Below the pieces are notes generated by a model, which saw only the letters and a program-made list of their open reading frames with translations, did not search any database and had not been told where the DNA came from. Of a DNA stretch of 64,000 nt, positions 32,125 to 41,415 are shown piece after piece (the first letter of the stretch is position 1; each line of letters opens with the position of its first letter). A program made the translations under genes and the position numbers. This DNA is from Emiliania huxleyi CCMP1516 (lineage: Eukaryota; Haptophyta; Isochrysidales; Noelaerhabdaceae). The stretch spans positions 273,072 through 337,071 of the forward strand of contig NW_005201165.1 of NCBI RefSeq assembly GCF_000372725.1, read 5' to 3'.

Positions 32125-33227
32125 ATGTGGCCCAACTGCCACGCGAATACGAGGCGGACGATGTCGGCGCTGTCACTCGTGCACGCCTTCCACTGCACAC
32201 GCGACGTCTGCCCCGACTCGGCCTGCGCAGAGGCCAAGCAGATGCTCCGCTTTGTCGAGGCCCATGTCGCTGACTGCCATTTGCGGACGCGGGAACGCGA
32301 TGCCCCGGATGGAGTCCCGGTGCGGGCAACTTGAGAGAGCCACCCCAGACCGTGCTCCCCTGCGTATCTCCGCTCGGCACACTCTGCTCCGCCCGATCGC
32401 CGTTTGCTTTCCCCGGAAATTCCTCCGCTCCCCGAGCACGCCGGCCCGTGGCACATCCACTGACATATCCGACAAATCGCAGGCGGAGTGCAAGACGTGC
32501 CGGCTATGGGCTGCACTGCACCGCACTCGTCTCGTCTCGGCGACGCGAACCACCGCTGGCTCGGAGATGTGCGCTGAGGCAAAGCCAGAGGTGCACCCAA
32601 GGCCTACCCCGAGGGTTCCACCCGTCCCAACGCCATGGCTCATCCGACCGGATCGCGTCGCATCGCTGCAGGCGGGCACGCCAGAGCACAGCGTCGTGGG
32701 GCTGCAGCACCGGGCCGGGCGGTCCGCGTCCCACCGTGCCAGCCTCGCCATGCCGATGAAGTCGCGGCTGTTGCAACTCGGACCGCAGCAGGCAGCCTGT
32801 CCCTCATGATAGACCAGCGGGGGGGGGGAGGGGGGGGGGGAGTTGGTACGATGGTGACAGCACCGCCTCGCCTCTGCAGATGAGGCGTTTGCTGCACCGG
32901 CACGTCGCGAGCTGCAAGCACGACAATTGCGCCACCTGCCAGAAGCTGCGCCGGCTCGGCCGCATCGGTCTGCTCCGCTCCCTGTCGACCCTCCCCGCGC
33001 TCCCACCCGCGAGGGCCGACTTTGCGCCGCCGCCCGCGCCATGCCCAAACGAGTCGTGCGCCATCTGTTTCGAGCAGCTCGGCGAGCAGGGGCCGCACTG
33101 GACGTGCTCAGTGTGCAACCACGCGCTACACTCGGACTGCTGGTCGCGTTGGGCGATTCAGACGCCCACCGCCACCGCCACATGCCCGCTCTGTCGCTCC
33201 GCTGCCTCCTTCCGTCGCTACGACTGA
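32125..33227 (+). CDS. TAZ-type zinc finger and RING finger protein
   Basis: Exons 32125-32319, 32483-32590 and 32880-33227 (two GT-AG introns, both phase 0) give 216 residues. The first half follows TAZ-finger spacing: LSLVHAFHC, CPDSAC, MLRFVEAHVADC, AECKTC and WAALHRT, then MRRLLHRHVASCKHDNCATC with the typical HxxxC arrangement. A RING finger closes the protein: CAICFEQL, WTCSVCNHALHSDC, W and CPLCR give C3HC4-like ligands. TAZ domains bind transactivation peptides and RING domains recruit E2 enzymes, so the combination suggests a nuclear E3 ligase or cofactor. This is inference. Intron 2 contains a long G tract at about 32819-32841. An alternative start is the ATG at 32161. Confidence 0.75.
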
Positions 33228-33688
33228 GAGCTCTGCTCGACGGTGCTGCGCCTTGTGGCGCATCGGCTCGCATTGGGACCATTGTGAGACGCCCACCTCG
33301 CACGCTGACACGCAGCCCCGGGTCGCCTTTCATACCTGGCGGGCGGCCTGCGCTGCCGCTAGGAGGCCTGCGCTGGGCTTGCCCGACGCAATGGGCTTGC
33401 CCGACCACGCCGTCAACTCTACTTTCGCGTTCTCGCCACTACGCTCTGACTGATACCACACACCATCCGCGGTTCGGTGCAGTGCCAACAGATTGGACGA
33501 ACACTCTGATGTCTTGAGTCTTCTCGGTCACTTGGTCGGGACGGGTGTGGCGTGTGGCGGGGTGTGGGTGGCGGGGTGACCTCCGGACCTGTCAGTGACA
33601 TTTCACGCTTTGCCTCACACCTTCGTACTTGGTACTTCGAGATTTGCATACCCATGTTCGTTGGGCACATAGAGACAGCCGTGGCTAG
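33228..33688. other. Intergenic
   Basis: No gene is supported. Composition falls from GC-rich to near even toward the MITE. Confidence 0.4.
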
Positions 33689-33696
33689 CCCGTGTG

Positions 33697-34065
33697 TAGG
33701 GTTGCCTAACGTTAATTTGGGGCCTAACAGTTGCGCTATTGTTGGCTGAAATCCTCAACGTTGTTCAAGTGTTCTCCCCAGCCCAAGCTGTTACTGTTTG
33801 TTACTGTTGTTACTGTTGTTCAGCGGCCAGCAAGCAGAAAATGGCAAAAAACCCGGGTAAAACCCGAAAATACCTGGGATTTTCCGGGTATTTCGGGTAT
33901 TACCCGCACTGGACACTAGAGATCGTCGTGGGTCACTGCCAGGCCTTCCTTATTGTTGTTCAGCCGGCCTAACGTTAGCTACTGTTGTTGGGGGGCCCCA
34001 CTGTTGTTCTGTTGTTACTGTTAACACTAGCAACACTGTTCAGCTCTTAACGTTAGGCAACCCTA
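33697..34065. mobile_element. hAT-type MITE with perfect 8-bp target-site duplication
   Basis: This 369-bp element has perfect terminal inverted repeats. TAGGGTTGCCTAACGTTAA opens it at 33697-33715, and the exact complement closes it at 34047-34065. It is flanked by CCCGTGTG on both sides (33689-33696 and 34066-34073), an 8-bp duplication typical of hAT transposons. Internally it contains GTTACTGTTGTT simple repeats and a palindromic ACCCGGGTAAAACCCG-type block (about 33855-33910), but no ORF. It must have been moved by a transposase encoded elsewhere. The perfect TIRs and duplication suggest recent insertion. Confidence 0.92.
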
Positions 34066-34073
34066 CCCGTGTG

Positions 34074-34466
34074 GTAGGTGACCAGTATACCAGTGATATA
34101 TACAAACTTTCAACACAACACCTGCGCACTTTCAACACAACACCCCTGCGCTGCCGGCGGCGGCACGCGCGGCTGCGCAGACGATCTGACCCTCTCTTTC
34201 GACACAGAGAGCAGCACAGAGGCGGCTCTTCGTTACATGATGAATACATGTGTATATAGCCAAATACGCGCCAAGCCCAGAGAGCGCGGGGCCGCACGAG
34301 AGCTGTTCGTAGTTTCGAAGCGTGCACAGGGAGCCAGAGGGGTCGAGCACGCTACTGGCGCGGCGTGCGGGGGCGAGCGGGCGCGGCGGGGGGACAGCGG
34401 ACACAGCACAAGGGGGTCGTGGCTCCTTTAGGGAGGCTCAGGGCCGCCGCGAGCACACTGCCGACC
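34074..34466. other. Intergenic downstream of ClpP gene
   Basis: TTTCAACACAACACC is present twice in tandem at about 34107-34145. No gene is supported. Confidence 0.4.
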
Positions 34467-35640
34467 TCAGCCGACCGCCTCCATCGCAGCTGGCGCCTCT
34501 GCTGGGGCGGAGGTGGGACCGTCGCGCGTGGAGACGACCTCATCGATGAGCCCAAACTCGCGCGCCTGCTCGGGCGACATGAAGTGGTCCCGCTCCTTTG
34601 CCGATGCAATCTCCTCCACCTGCGGGGCCGGAGGCGAACGGGTGCATGCGGGGGCGGGCGGTGGGCCGGCGAGGACACGAGTCACACGCCACTCAATGCG
34701 ATGCAGCGCAGAGACTAGGGGCACCGCGATCTGCTCGCAGCGGCGGCCTCCGGAGGGATGCAGCGACTCTCTCTCCCGCGTCTCTCCTAAAGGGGCGGCT
34801 CGACCGTCCGGCCGCTGTGCGCCGCGTAGAGCCCGACCAGCCTGCGTGCCGGCCGCGCAGAGGGGTGGTGTGAGAGCACGAGATGGGGTGAGAGGCGGGA
34901 GGCGGAGCTGCTGAGGAGAGGCTGGGCGGCGCGGAGCTGCTCAAGGGGCAGCTGCGCGGAACCAGAGGTTTGCGTCTGTGCTTTCGGCGGTGGGCACGCC
35001 GCCCCTCGAGTCCGGCCAGACGCGCGGCAGACTGCGTGTGGGGGCGCACCGCTGCTCGGGCGTCGGTATGGCGCAAGAAGCGCTCGTCTCTCGTCTCTCG
35101 ATGGTCGTCTCTCGATAAGCTGCTCACCTCTCTCGCGTCATCAGGATCTCTCGAGCGTGGATCTCGATGTCGGTCGCCTGAGACGGAGACGCCGCCCGAA
35201 GGCTGGTGGATCATCCCGCGCGAGGTTGGCAGCGCCCGCCGCATGCCCGGCGCGCCGGCTGCGAGCAGCAGCGACCCCATCGAGCACGCCTGCCCGACAC
35301 ATAACGTGGCGACCGGCGGCCGCACGAACTGCATGGTGTCGTAGATGGCGAGGCCGGCGGTGACCACGCCGCCGGGCGAGTTGATGTACATGTAGATGGG
35401 CTTCTCCACCGACTGGGACTCGAGGTACAGCAGCTGCGCCACCACGACGTTGCTCGTATCGTCATGGATCGGCCCGTTGAGGCAGACGATGCGCTCCTGC
35501 AGCAGCCGCGAGAAGATGTCGAAGGCCCGCTCGCCGCGCGGCGTGGACTCGAGCACCATCGGCACCAGGGCCATGCTTCGCCGCGGCGGCCGCCCGCAGA
35601 GCGGCGTGCGGCGACAGGCCGCCGACCGTATCGCCCGCAT
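34467..35640 (-). CDS. clpP: ATP-dependent Clp protease proteolytic subunit, with a +1 shift
   Basis: Exons 35640-35128, 34841-34805 and 34619-34467 (both introns GT-AG) encode about 233 residues. ClpP is the serine peptidase core of the Clp complex in mitochondria or plastids. Residues 1-20 are Arg-rich, like a presequence. Family blocks are [49 protein letters not shown] (catalytic Ser), [10 protein letters not shown] (catalytic His), [12 protein letters not shown] and [22 protein letters not shown]. The middle exon is only 37 nt ([12 protein letters not shown]). Between IHQPSGG and ATDIEIHA there is one extra base near 35176-35194, so the summed exons are 703 nt. This is a sequencing error, a real frameshift, or an improbably short 13-nt GT-AG intron. 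Everything else is intact. Confidence 0.85.
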
Positions 35641-36022
35641 TATTTCGAGTTTGGATAAAAAAAAGCCGACGTGCAGGTGGGCGGCAGCGGCAACACCAGC
35701 ACCAGCAGCATCAGCGACCAAGCAGCAGCAGCAAGCATGCGCGAGCACAGCAGTCCTCGGGCATCCCCGAGGTGTGGGGTGGATGCAAGCGAGACGGAAA
35801 GACGGTCACACTGAGGGGGGGGGCGGCAGCAGGAAGGAGCGAGGGCGGCGCGGTGAGCGACACACAGACACACACACAGACACACAGACGCTGCAGCTGC
35901 CAGTAGCAGATTTTTCTCTAAAAGCATGTCCGCGAAGCTTGGAGATCCCCAAAACGCGCTGATTCCGCGGTTCCGATTATAATAACCGCTGGCCGCTCTA
36001 CCCCGCGCACGTACTCGTACCA

Positions 36023-37082
36023 ATGCGCGCTGCTGCCCGGGGCGCCTGTCGATCGCTGTCCACCGCTGCGCCGCCCCCGCCCCTGTCGATGGCCGATAAG
36101 GTGCGGGCATTTGGCTCCCTCCTCGGAACTGGCTTGGCCAGTGGCGCTCTTGGCGGGCTGGTTGGGCTTGGGGCCCATGGTTCCCCCATTATGGTCCCTG
36201 CTCTCAAGTCGATGGCAAAGCACTCGGCAGCCACGGCGACGGGCACCGCTGCTGTGGCAGTCGTCTCCACCGGCCTCGCGGGGTGCCTTGGATTTGCGAC
36301 GGCGGGGAGCTTTGAGCCATCCAAGGGCATGTTTGGGAAGGTGACTCGGACGCTCTCTAGCTGTCTTTGCTCATTTACTTCTGCCACTGGTGCTCGGCCC
36401 CTCTCCCCAGCCTCGCTTGCCTCACGCCTGCCCGCATGCCCCCCGCCCTTAGATCGAGGTCTTCACCGCCGTGATGACTGGAGTGGGCGCGGCGATCGGC
36501 TCGCGCATCGGCACACCCCTCGCTTCCAAGCTGAACCCACAGCTGCTGCAGCGCTCCTTCGGCGTCGTGCAGCTGGTTCTTGCGCCGCTCGTACTGTACA
36601 AACCGATCTACGACAAGCGGGTCAAGGAGGAGGCGGAGCAGCGGAAGAAGCTGCTCCGCAAGTCGACCACTGTCATCTCCTGGGGGAAGACATATACCGA
36701 CGCGTACACCACCGTCGGGCGCTTCGCGGAGGCGGCAGGCAGGTCGCCGCCCATTGGCCTCGCCGCGGGCACCATCTTTGGCGTCCTCGGCGTCGGCGGC
36801 GGCGTCGTTATTGCGCCATGCCTCTGCCTCCTCACCAACCTCGACCACGCGACGGTGCTCGGCACCACTCTCGCAGCAATGCTCCCGGCCAGCGCCATGA
36901 CCGCCCTCTCGCACTGGCGCGCGGGCAGCGTGTGCATGTACAGCGCCGTCCCCCTGGTGCTCGCCACGGCGGCGGGCGGCTACTACGGGTCGAAGCTTGC
37001 CGTCGACCTGCCCGAGGAGCAGACAAAGACGCTCTTCGCCGCGACGATCTTTGGACTCGGCGTGCGCCGCCTCATGCTGTAG
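36023..37082 (+). CDS. TauE/SafE-family membrane transporter
   Basis: Exons 36023-36340 and 36453-37082 (GT-AG intron, 112 nt, phase 0) give 315 residues. The family (PF01925) exports sulfite or organosulfonates and other anions. Two internal repeats are visible: LLGTGLASGALGGLVGLGAHGSPIMVPAL in the N-half and IGLAAGTIFGVLGVGGGVVIAPCL in the C-half. Each is followed by a Thr/Ala-rich helix, GTAAVAVVSTGLAGCLG and LGTTLAAMLPASAMTALSHW respectively. Several hydrophobic segments are separated by a charged loop (RVKEEAEQRKKLLRK). The Arg/Ala-rich first 22 residues suggest an organelle-targeting peptide. In the first repeat GAHGS replaces the usual GxGGG, so substrate binding may differ. It is divergent from the ClpP gene. 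Confidence 0.85.
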
Positions 37083-37609
37083 ACGCGGGGCCGCGCCAAA
37101 CCTCTCACATATGTGTACGGAGAATCACAAGCGCCGAACGTTGGGCGCTGACATTTGGCGAGAGGGGAGTCGCTACGCCTGCAGTGGCAGCGGACAATCT
37201 CGTTAACGCGGGGGCGTCGCCTCTGTCGTGTGCTCTCTCTGAGACTGTGGAGTCGACTAATAGAGACTGGGTACAAAAAGGAGAGACCGCGGGTCCCAGC
37301 GGCTCTGGCCCTCTAGTCTGGCCCGCGACTCCCGCGGGGCGCGCGATGGCCGATGCGCGCCGCGGCCCGGTCCCGTGCGGGCTCGCCGTGCGCGCGGGGA
37401 GAGAGGCACGGCGCCGCGGGTCTCTCTGTGGGGCGCGGCGCGAGCGACGGTTTTGCAATTTTGCGGGGTATGAGAACACACACGGTGTGGAAAAAGAGGC
37501 ATGTTGTTAGTGGAAAGCACGCGCCGGGCGCGCGCCGCCGGCACGCTGCACACGAAAAATTGACAGGTGTACCACCTTCGTAGGTGTGCGTCCGCAACTC
37601 GGCAAGTCC
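37083..37609. other. Intergenic between convergent genes
   Basis: No coding or repeat structure stands out; the sequence is GC-rich with GCGCGCCGCC patches near 37520. Confidence 0.4.
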
Positions 37610-38137
37610 TCATGCAGCCCCGTCGCCCGGCGTCCCGGAATCCTCGCCTCCGCTGCCTCCGCTGCCGCCGCCGCCGCCGCTGCCGCCGCCGCTTCCACCA
37701 CCACTCTCATCATCGCCAGCGCGTCGCTTCTCGAGGATCGGCCGAAGGAGGCGCGAACCCACCGAATAAGCGACGAGCAGAACGAGCCCACCAGTCGGCC
37801 GCAGCGCCTCGGACGGCCCGAACGGCGTGCCCGCATCATCTTGCTGCTGCTTCACCGAAACCGTCTTCAGAGGCGGCTCTCCTAGCCATCGTCCGACCGG
37901 CGTGTCGCCGAGTGCCAGCGACGTGAGGCCCAGCAGGCCGACGCCAATGAGCCCTCGCGGGTTGGGAACGAGCTCCGACCAGCCTCCACCGGTTGCTTTT
38001 TCCACCTCTTTATCACGCTCTTTGTTTTCGTACAGAAGCACCCTCTGGACCCGGCGAGGCGCGCCGACCCGGACCGAGGAGAGGCTCAGGCCGCCAGCGA
38101 GAGAGGGCAAGCAGCAAAAGCAGAGAAGCAGGCGCAT
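37610..38137 (-). CDS. Small membrane protein with signal peptide, unknown
   Basis: This ORF encodes 175 residues from the ATG at 38137. The start MRLLLCFCCLPSLAGGLSL is a good signal or plastid bipartite leader, and an in-frame ATG 18 nt upstream would spoil it. Two further hydrophobic stretches (GLIGVGLLGLTSLALG and TGGLVLLVAYSVGSRLL) may be membrane helices. The tail is Gly/Ser-rich and acidic. Sequence around ELVPNPRGLIGVG resembles small plastid membrane proteins of algae, but no family was recognised. Intronless. Confidence 0.6.
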   Translation of the reverse strand: MRLLLCFCCLPSLAGGLSLSSVRVGAPRRVQRVLLYENKERDKEVEKATGGGWSELVPNPRGLIGVGLLGLTSLALGDTPVGRWLGEPPLKTVSVKQQQDDAGTPFGPSEALRPTGGLVLLVAYSVGSRLLRPILEKRRAGDDESGGGSGGGSGGGGGSGGSGGEDSGTPGDGAA

Positions 38138-38741
38138 CGCAGCCGAAACAAACACCAGTGGAGCAAAAGAATTTTACGACCTCTCGCGCGCACAACACCG
38201 GGATCGCACACGGCAGGGGTGGCGGGACGGTTGTGGAGCGAAGTGGCGGTAGCCAGCCTCAAGCATCGATGGGATAATAAGATGAGACTACCAGACGAGA
38301 ACGGGGGGAAGGACAGGCCCCGGGCGACTTTTGACGACGTCGGGGATCACAATGTGACGACCAAAACGAAGAAGAAGAAGAGAAAAATCTCTCTCTCTCT
38401 CTCTCTCTCTCCCAAAACGATCTTGGGGGCCAGGGTGAGACAACAGGTCGGGGTGCCACATGGGGCACACCACAGGCGTATTCTAGAGGGGGGAAAGAAA
38501 CGGGGAATGAGGGGCCCCGCCACGAGAAATGCGTTCTGGGGATGCAGAGCGTGCAAAGCGGCAAGGGATGAGGCCACAAAAGAGGCGCGCGAGGCAAGGA
38601 GGAGACTCGGAGAACTGAGAGACTGGGACGACTGGACACAAGAAGACAGTGAGCCACCACAGGCGTCGCTAGCGCACATACTGAGCGGCAGCTGCGCTGG
38701 AAATAGACAGCAATAGTCGAACGGGCGGCGCCGGACTCAAA
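38138..38741. other. Intergenic with (TC)n array
   Basis: A (TC)n microsatellite of about 12-13 units lies at 38386-38411. The rest shows no recognisable gene. Confidence 0.5.
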
Positions 38742-38792
38742 CCGGCACCAACTTGATTCGTAGATGCGCGTCTCACGGCCGGACCGCGGGAC
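38725..38792 (-). ncRNA. tRNA-like / Pol III-type sequence at cassette edge
   Basis: On the minus strand GCCGG-TTTGAGT-CCGGC forms a perfect T-arm-like hairpin whose GGTTTGAGTCC matches the Pol III B-box consensus at nearly all positions. About 35 nt upstream GGCCGTGAGACGCG resembles an A box. Acceptor and anticodon stems do not pair, so this is not a functional tRNA. A tRNA-derived SINE head or internal promoter is more likely. Confidence 0.35.
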
Positions 38793-40088
38793 GGGGAGGG
38801 AGGGGGGTGGATCCGTAAATCCGTAAGTCCGTAAATCGTGTAACAAAAAACCACGAGAGACTCCCCCGCCGCACCCAGCTACAAGGCAGGCAGAGACACA
38901 GCACTCGCGACACGCTGAGAAGCCGGAGGCTGGCCTCTCCAATGCTCGCGCAACGCTGTCTGAGTGTCTGTGCACGCGCAGCAGCTCTCCGGGGTCCGCG
39001 CGGGCGGCGCACACAGTGGGAGGGCGACGACCGTGCGACTGTAACGCTACGTATATCTCTTAACAATCACTATATTCGCGCTTGCGCTGCGCCCCTGCGA
39101 GTGCGACTATCAACCTCTGTCGCGTGCGCATATAATCCCCTCCATCTTGTCGTACAGCCTTGACCTCTCCGCCTCTGCGGCATCAGCGCGCCTCGCCTCT
39201 GCCTCCATCGAAATCTGCAGCGCGACGAGCTGCTCGCGCAGCTCGGCCTGGATCTTGGCCCGCATCTCGCCGATACGCCACTCACACTCAGCTCGAGCTG
39301 CGTGTTTTGCCTCGTCGGCCGTCCGCTCGGCCGCTTTGATGTCGCGTTTAGCAGCCTGCTGCGCTGTCCTCAGGTTGTCGCGGTCGGAACGCCTACGCTC
39401 TTGTGCCGCAGCAAGCTCAGCCCGCGCCGATGCGAGCGCCTTCTTCACAGCGCTCCCAGAGCGCTGTGAAGAAGCGAGCTCCTTGGTCTGTGACCGCAAC
39501 TTCTCTTCCAACTCCTGCCGGAGCAGCACCTCAGCACTCGCACTACTCGCGGCTGCATGGATGTCCGAGCCCTTTAGTGTGGTTTGCGCGTCTGTGCTGA
39601 CGAGAGTGCGGGAGATGCTGCCGTTGTGCTGACCAGAGATTACGCCAGCGGTGGCAGTGCTGCTTGGGCACACAACAACATTGCTCGTGGCCGAGCTGGC
39701 ATAAACCGCCGCACCAGCCTCTGCGGCTGCAGTGGTGCTTCGGATCGCGTCGAGCACTGCGCCTGTATCGTGCTTGAGCATGGCCTCGAGCGTACTGAGG
39801 TCGGCTGTCCCGAGCTCGTTGAGCAGACCCTCCAGCACAATGCTGAGCTGCGTCGGTGCCATGTGTCGACGTGTCCAAGGGAACGGACGTCGCCGAAGGC
39901 CTTAGTTCACGCCGAAAAGTACGTCGAACGCCCCCTGCTAGCTGGGGCACGCTCCCACGCGGCTGGGGGCCGCTCTCCAGCTCGATTAGGGCGCTTTTCG
40001 CGCGATTTTACGGAATTACGGATTGGAGGGGGGTGGCGGCACATAGGGGGAGGGGGAGACGCGCATCTACGAATCAAGTTGGTGCCGG
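38742..40088. mobile_element. 1.35-kb cassette bounded by a 33-bp perfect inverted repeat
   Basis: Positions 38742-38774 and 40056-40088 are exact reverse complements, beginning CCGGCACCAACTTGATTCG. Weaker inverted similarity continues inward through ATCCGTAA.TCCGTAAA-type blocks to about 38840 and 40005. The only long ORF inside is the coiled-coil gene on the minus strand. No convincing target-site duplication was seen outside the repeats. It may be a transposon-like unit or two inverted copies of a SINE-like repeat flanking a gene. Confidence 0.6.
39110..39862 (-). CDS. Coiled-coil protein inside the inverted-repeat cassette
   Basis: This intronless 250-residue ORF begins MAPTQLSIVLEGLLNELGTADLS. 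Residues about 105-240 are a long heptad-like, Ala/Glu/Arg-rich coiled coil (for example QELEEKLRSQTKELASSQ and KHAARAECEWRIGEM). The N-terminal 100 residues are Ala/Ser/Thr-rich without a known domain. Amino-acid use (balanced charge, few prolines) supports coding, unlike the shadow frames. The coding strand includes a perfect 15-bp hairpin at 39440-39474. No family was recognised; it could be cargo or a structural protein of the element. Confidence 0.5.
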   Translation of the reverse strand: MAPTQLSIVLEGLLNELGTADLSTLEAMLKHDTGAVLDAIRSTTAAAEAGAAVYASSATSNVVVCPSSTATAGVISGQHNGSISRTLVSTDAQTTLKGSDIHAAASSASAEVLLRQELEEKLRSQTKELASSQRSGSAVKKALASARAELAAAQERRRSDRDNLRTAQQAAKRDIKAAERTADEAKHAARAECEWRIGEMRAKIQAELREQLVALQISMEAEARRADAAEAERSRLYDKMEGIICARDRG

Positions 40089-40140
40089 AAAAGACACCGC
40101 CACATTCCTGAGACGCGCGAGGGCAGCCTCCTTAAAGGCA

Positions 40141-40927
40141 ATGGGGTCTAGATTCGGAGCGCTCGCCGAAGGGGAGTACGACAAAATAGCGCCCGTGATT
40201 GCCTGCACGCTGCCCGCACTCACGGACCCCATACCCGAAAGAAAGAGAGGGGAGCTCGCGGGAGAGGTGACGAGTGAACTACAGGTAGTGGGGAAGGCAG
40301 CCTCGATTGCCATACAGACATGGGTGCGAAACAACGACAAGACCAAGGCACGGGCAGAGGAACGAGAGAAGAATATAGGGCGGATAAAGCGCCTGTTCAC
40401 GGCATGGAGGGTGAGCCCACGCCGAACGTACTGAACGTAGAGCCGAGCGGAAGGAAGAGGGGGAAGACGACTCCGAGGAGGACGAACCAGTGGAAATCCC
40501 GTTGTCAGCCGTCACGATGCACCCGAAGGGGACCCCAGCGCCGGCATCATCAGTGAAGGCACAAGTGTTCGAAGAGAGAGTGGACCTGAGCAACGATATG
40601 ACTGGGTGGCAAATGATCGCAGTGGGCGTCAGAAGACTCGTCCTTGCTCGAGGAGAGCTCGATAGACTCGAGGGGCCAGGATATGCAGCGAGGAGGACGG
40701 AGCTGCGCCGAAAGGCGCAAGAAGCCGCGAGAGCAAGGGACCGGCAGGCGGCGGCGGCGTCGCAGAACGAGGCAGACGAGAGCGACGCGACAGAGGAGGA
40801 AGCGACAGGAGGGAGAACGACGAGAGTGGGACGACCGCGAGGTGGCATGAAGGTTGCAGCGAGAATCGGCGAGAGACTGCGAAGAGAGATAGGAAGAGGC
40901 GGACGCCCAAGGGTGGGCGACGGCTAG
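40141..40927 (+). pseudogene. Degraded dispersed-element ORF
   Basis: One frame starts with the ATG at 40141 (MGSRFGALAEGEYDKIAPVI) and ends at 40434. A second frame, open from about 40415 to 40927, continues with an acidic stretch (EEGEDDSEEDEPVEIPLSAV), GWQMIAVGVRRLVLARGELD and a basic tail (RVGRPRGGMKVAARIGERLR). The two frames overlap as if one protein were broken by a frameshift around 40410-40435. The last about 25 codons and 3' flank are repeated at 1-326, so this is part of a multicopy element. A nucleic-acid-binding element protein is possible from the basic tail but unproven. Confidence 0.5.
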
Positions 40928-41027
40928 CGCACCACACTCCTCTCTTAAAATCCCTGTGTGGTGGCGGCGTGCCGTCCTCCCATCCCTCCCTTGGGTTGTC
41001 CGTTTTCTTTCTTTCTTTCTTACACTG
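40846..41027 (+). repeat. Full-length copy of the element 3' tail
   Basis: This matches, in opposite orientation, both units at 1-326. It contains the ORF end, TAAAATCCCTGTGTGGTGG, GGAGGGATGGGAGGACGG-type sequence (on the other strand) and a (TTTC)n tail at about 41003-41022. It then runs into family B sequence and the assembly gap. Confidence 0.75.
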
Positions 41028-41042
41028 GGCACGGGGACTGGC

Positions 41043-41142
41043 NNNNNNNNNNNNNNNNNNNNNNNNNNNNNNNNNNNNNNNNNNNNNNNNNNNNNNNNNN
41101 NNNNNNNNNNNNNNNNNNNNNNNNNNNNNNNNNNNNNNNNNN
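41043..41142. other. Assembly gap (100 N)
   Basis: Exactly 100 undetermined bases, likely a fixed-size placeholder. Family B sequence flanks both sides in opposite orientation (CACTGGGCACGGGGACTGGC left, CCAGTCCCGTGCCCAGTG right), so the gap probably results from an unresolved inverted repeat. Confidence 0.95.
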
Positions 41143-41415
41143 CGCGCCACCAGTCCCGTGCCCAGTGTTGTGCAAAAGAAAAGAACACGGTTCTCTATTT
41201 ATTGATATAATAGGTAGGCTAGTCGTAAGAGGTAGTCGCAGGGTCCTACTGTAGGTTAAGTGTCGATCGATATAAGGCCTGATACATGGGTCAAGTCTCT
41301 CATCGCTGCCGTCGCTATCGCTTTCGTGCGCAAAGTGCCCTCTGCATTCGCCGAGACAGCCACTGACACCCCATACGCAGAGACGAACGTGTGTCGTACT
41401 CGTAGCGTCAACGGG

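Noticed and set aside
38725..38792. Functional tRNA gene
   Set aside because: The T-arm is good, but acceptor and anticodon stems do not pair, so only a tRNA-like label is kept.
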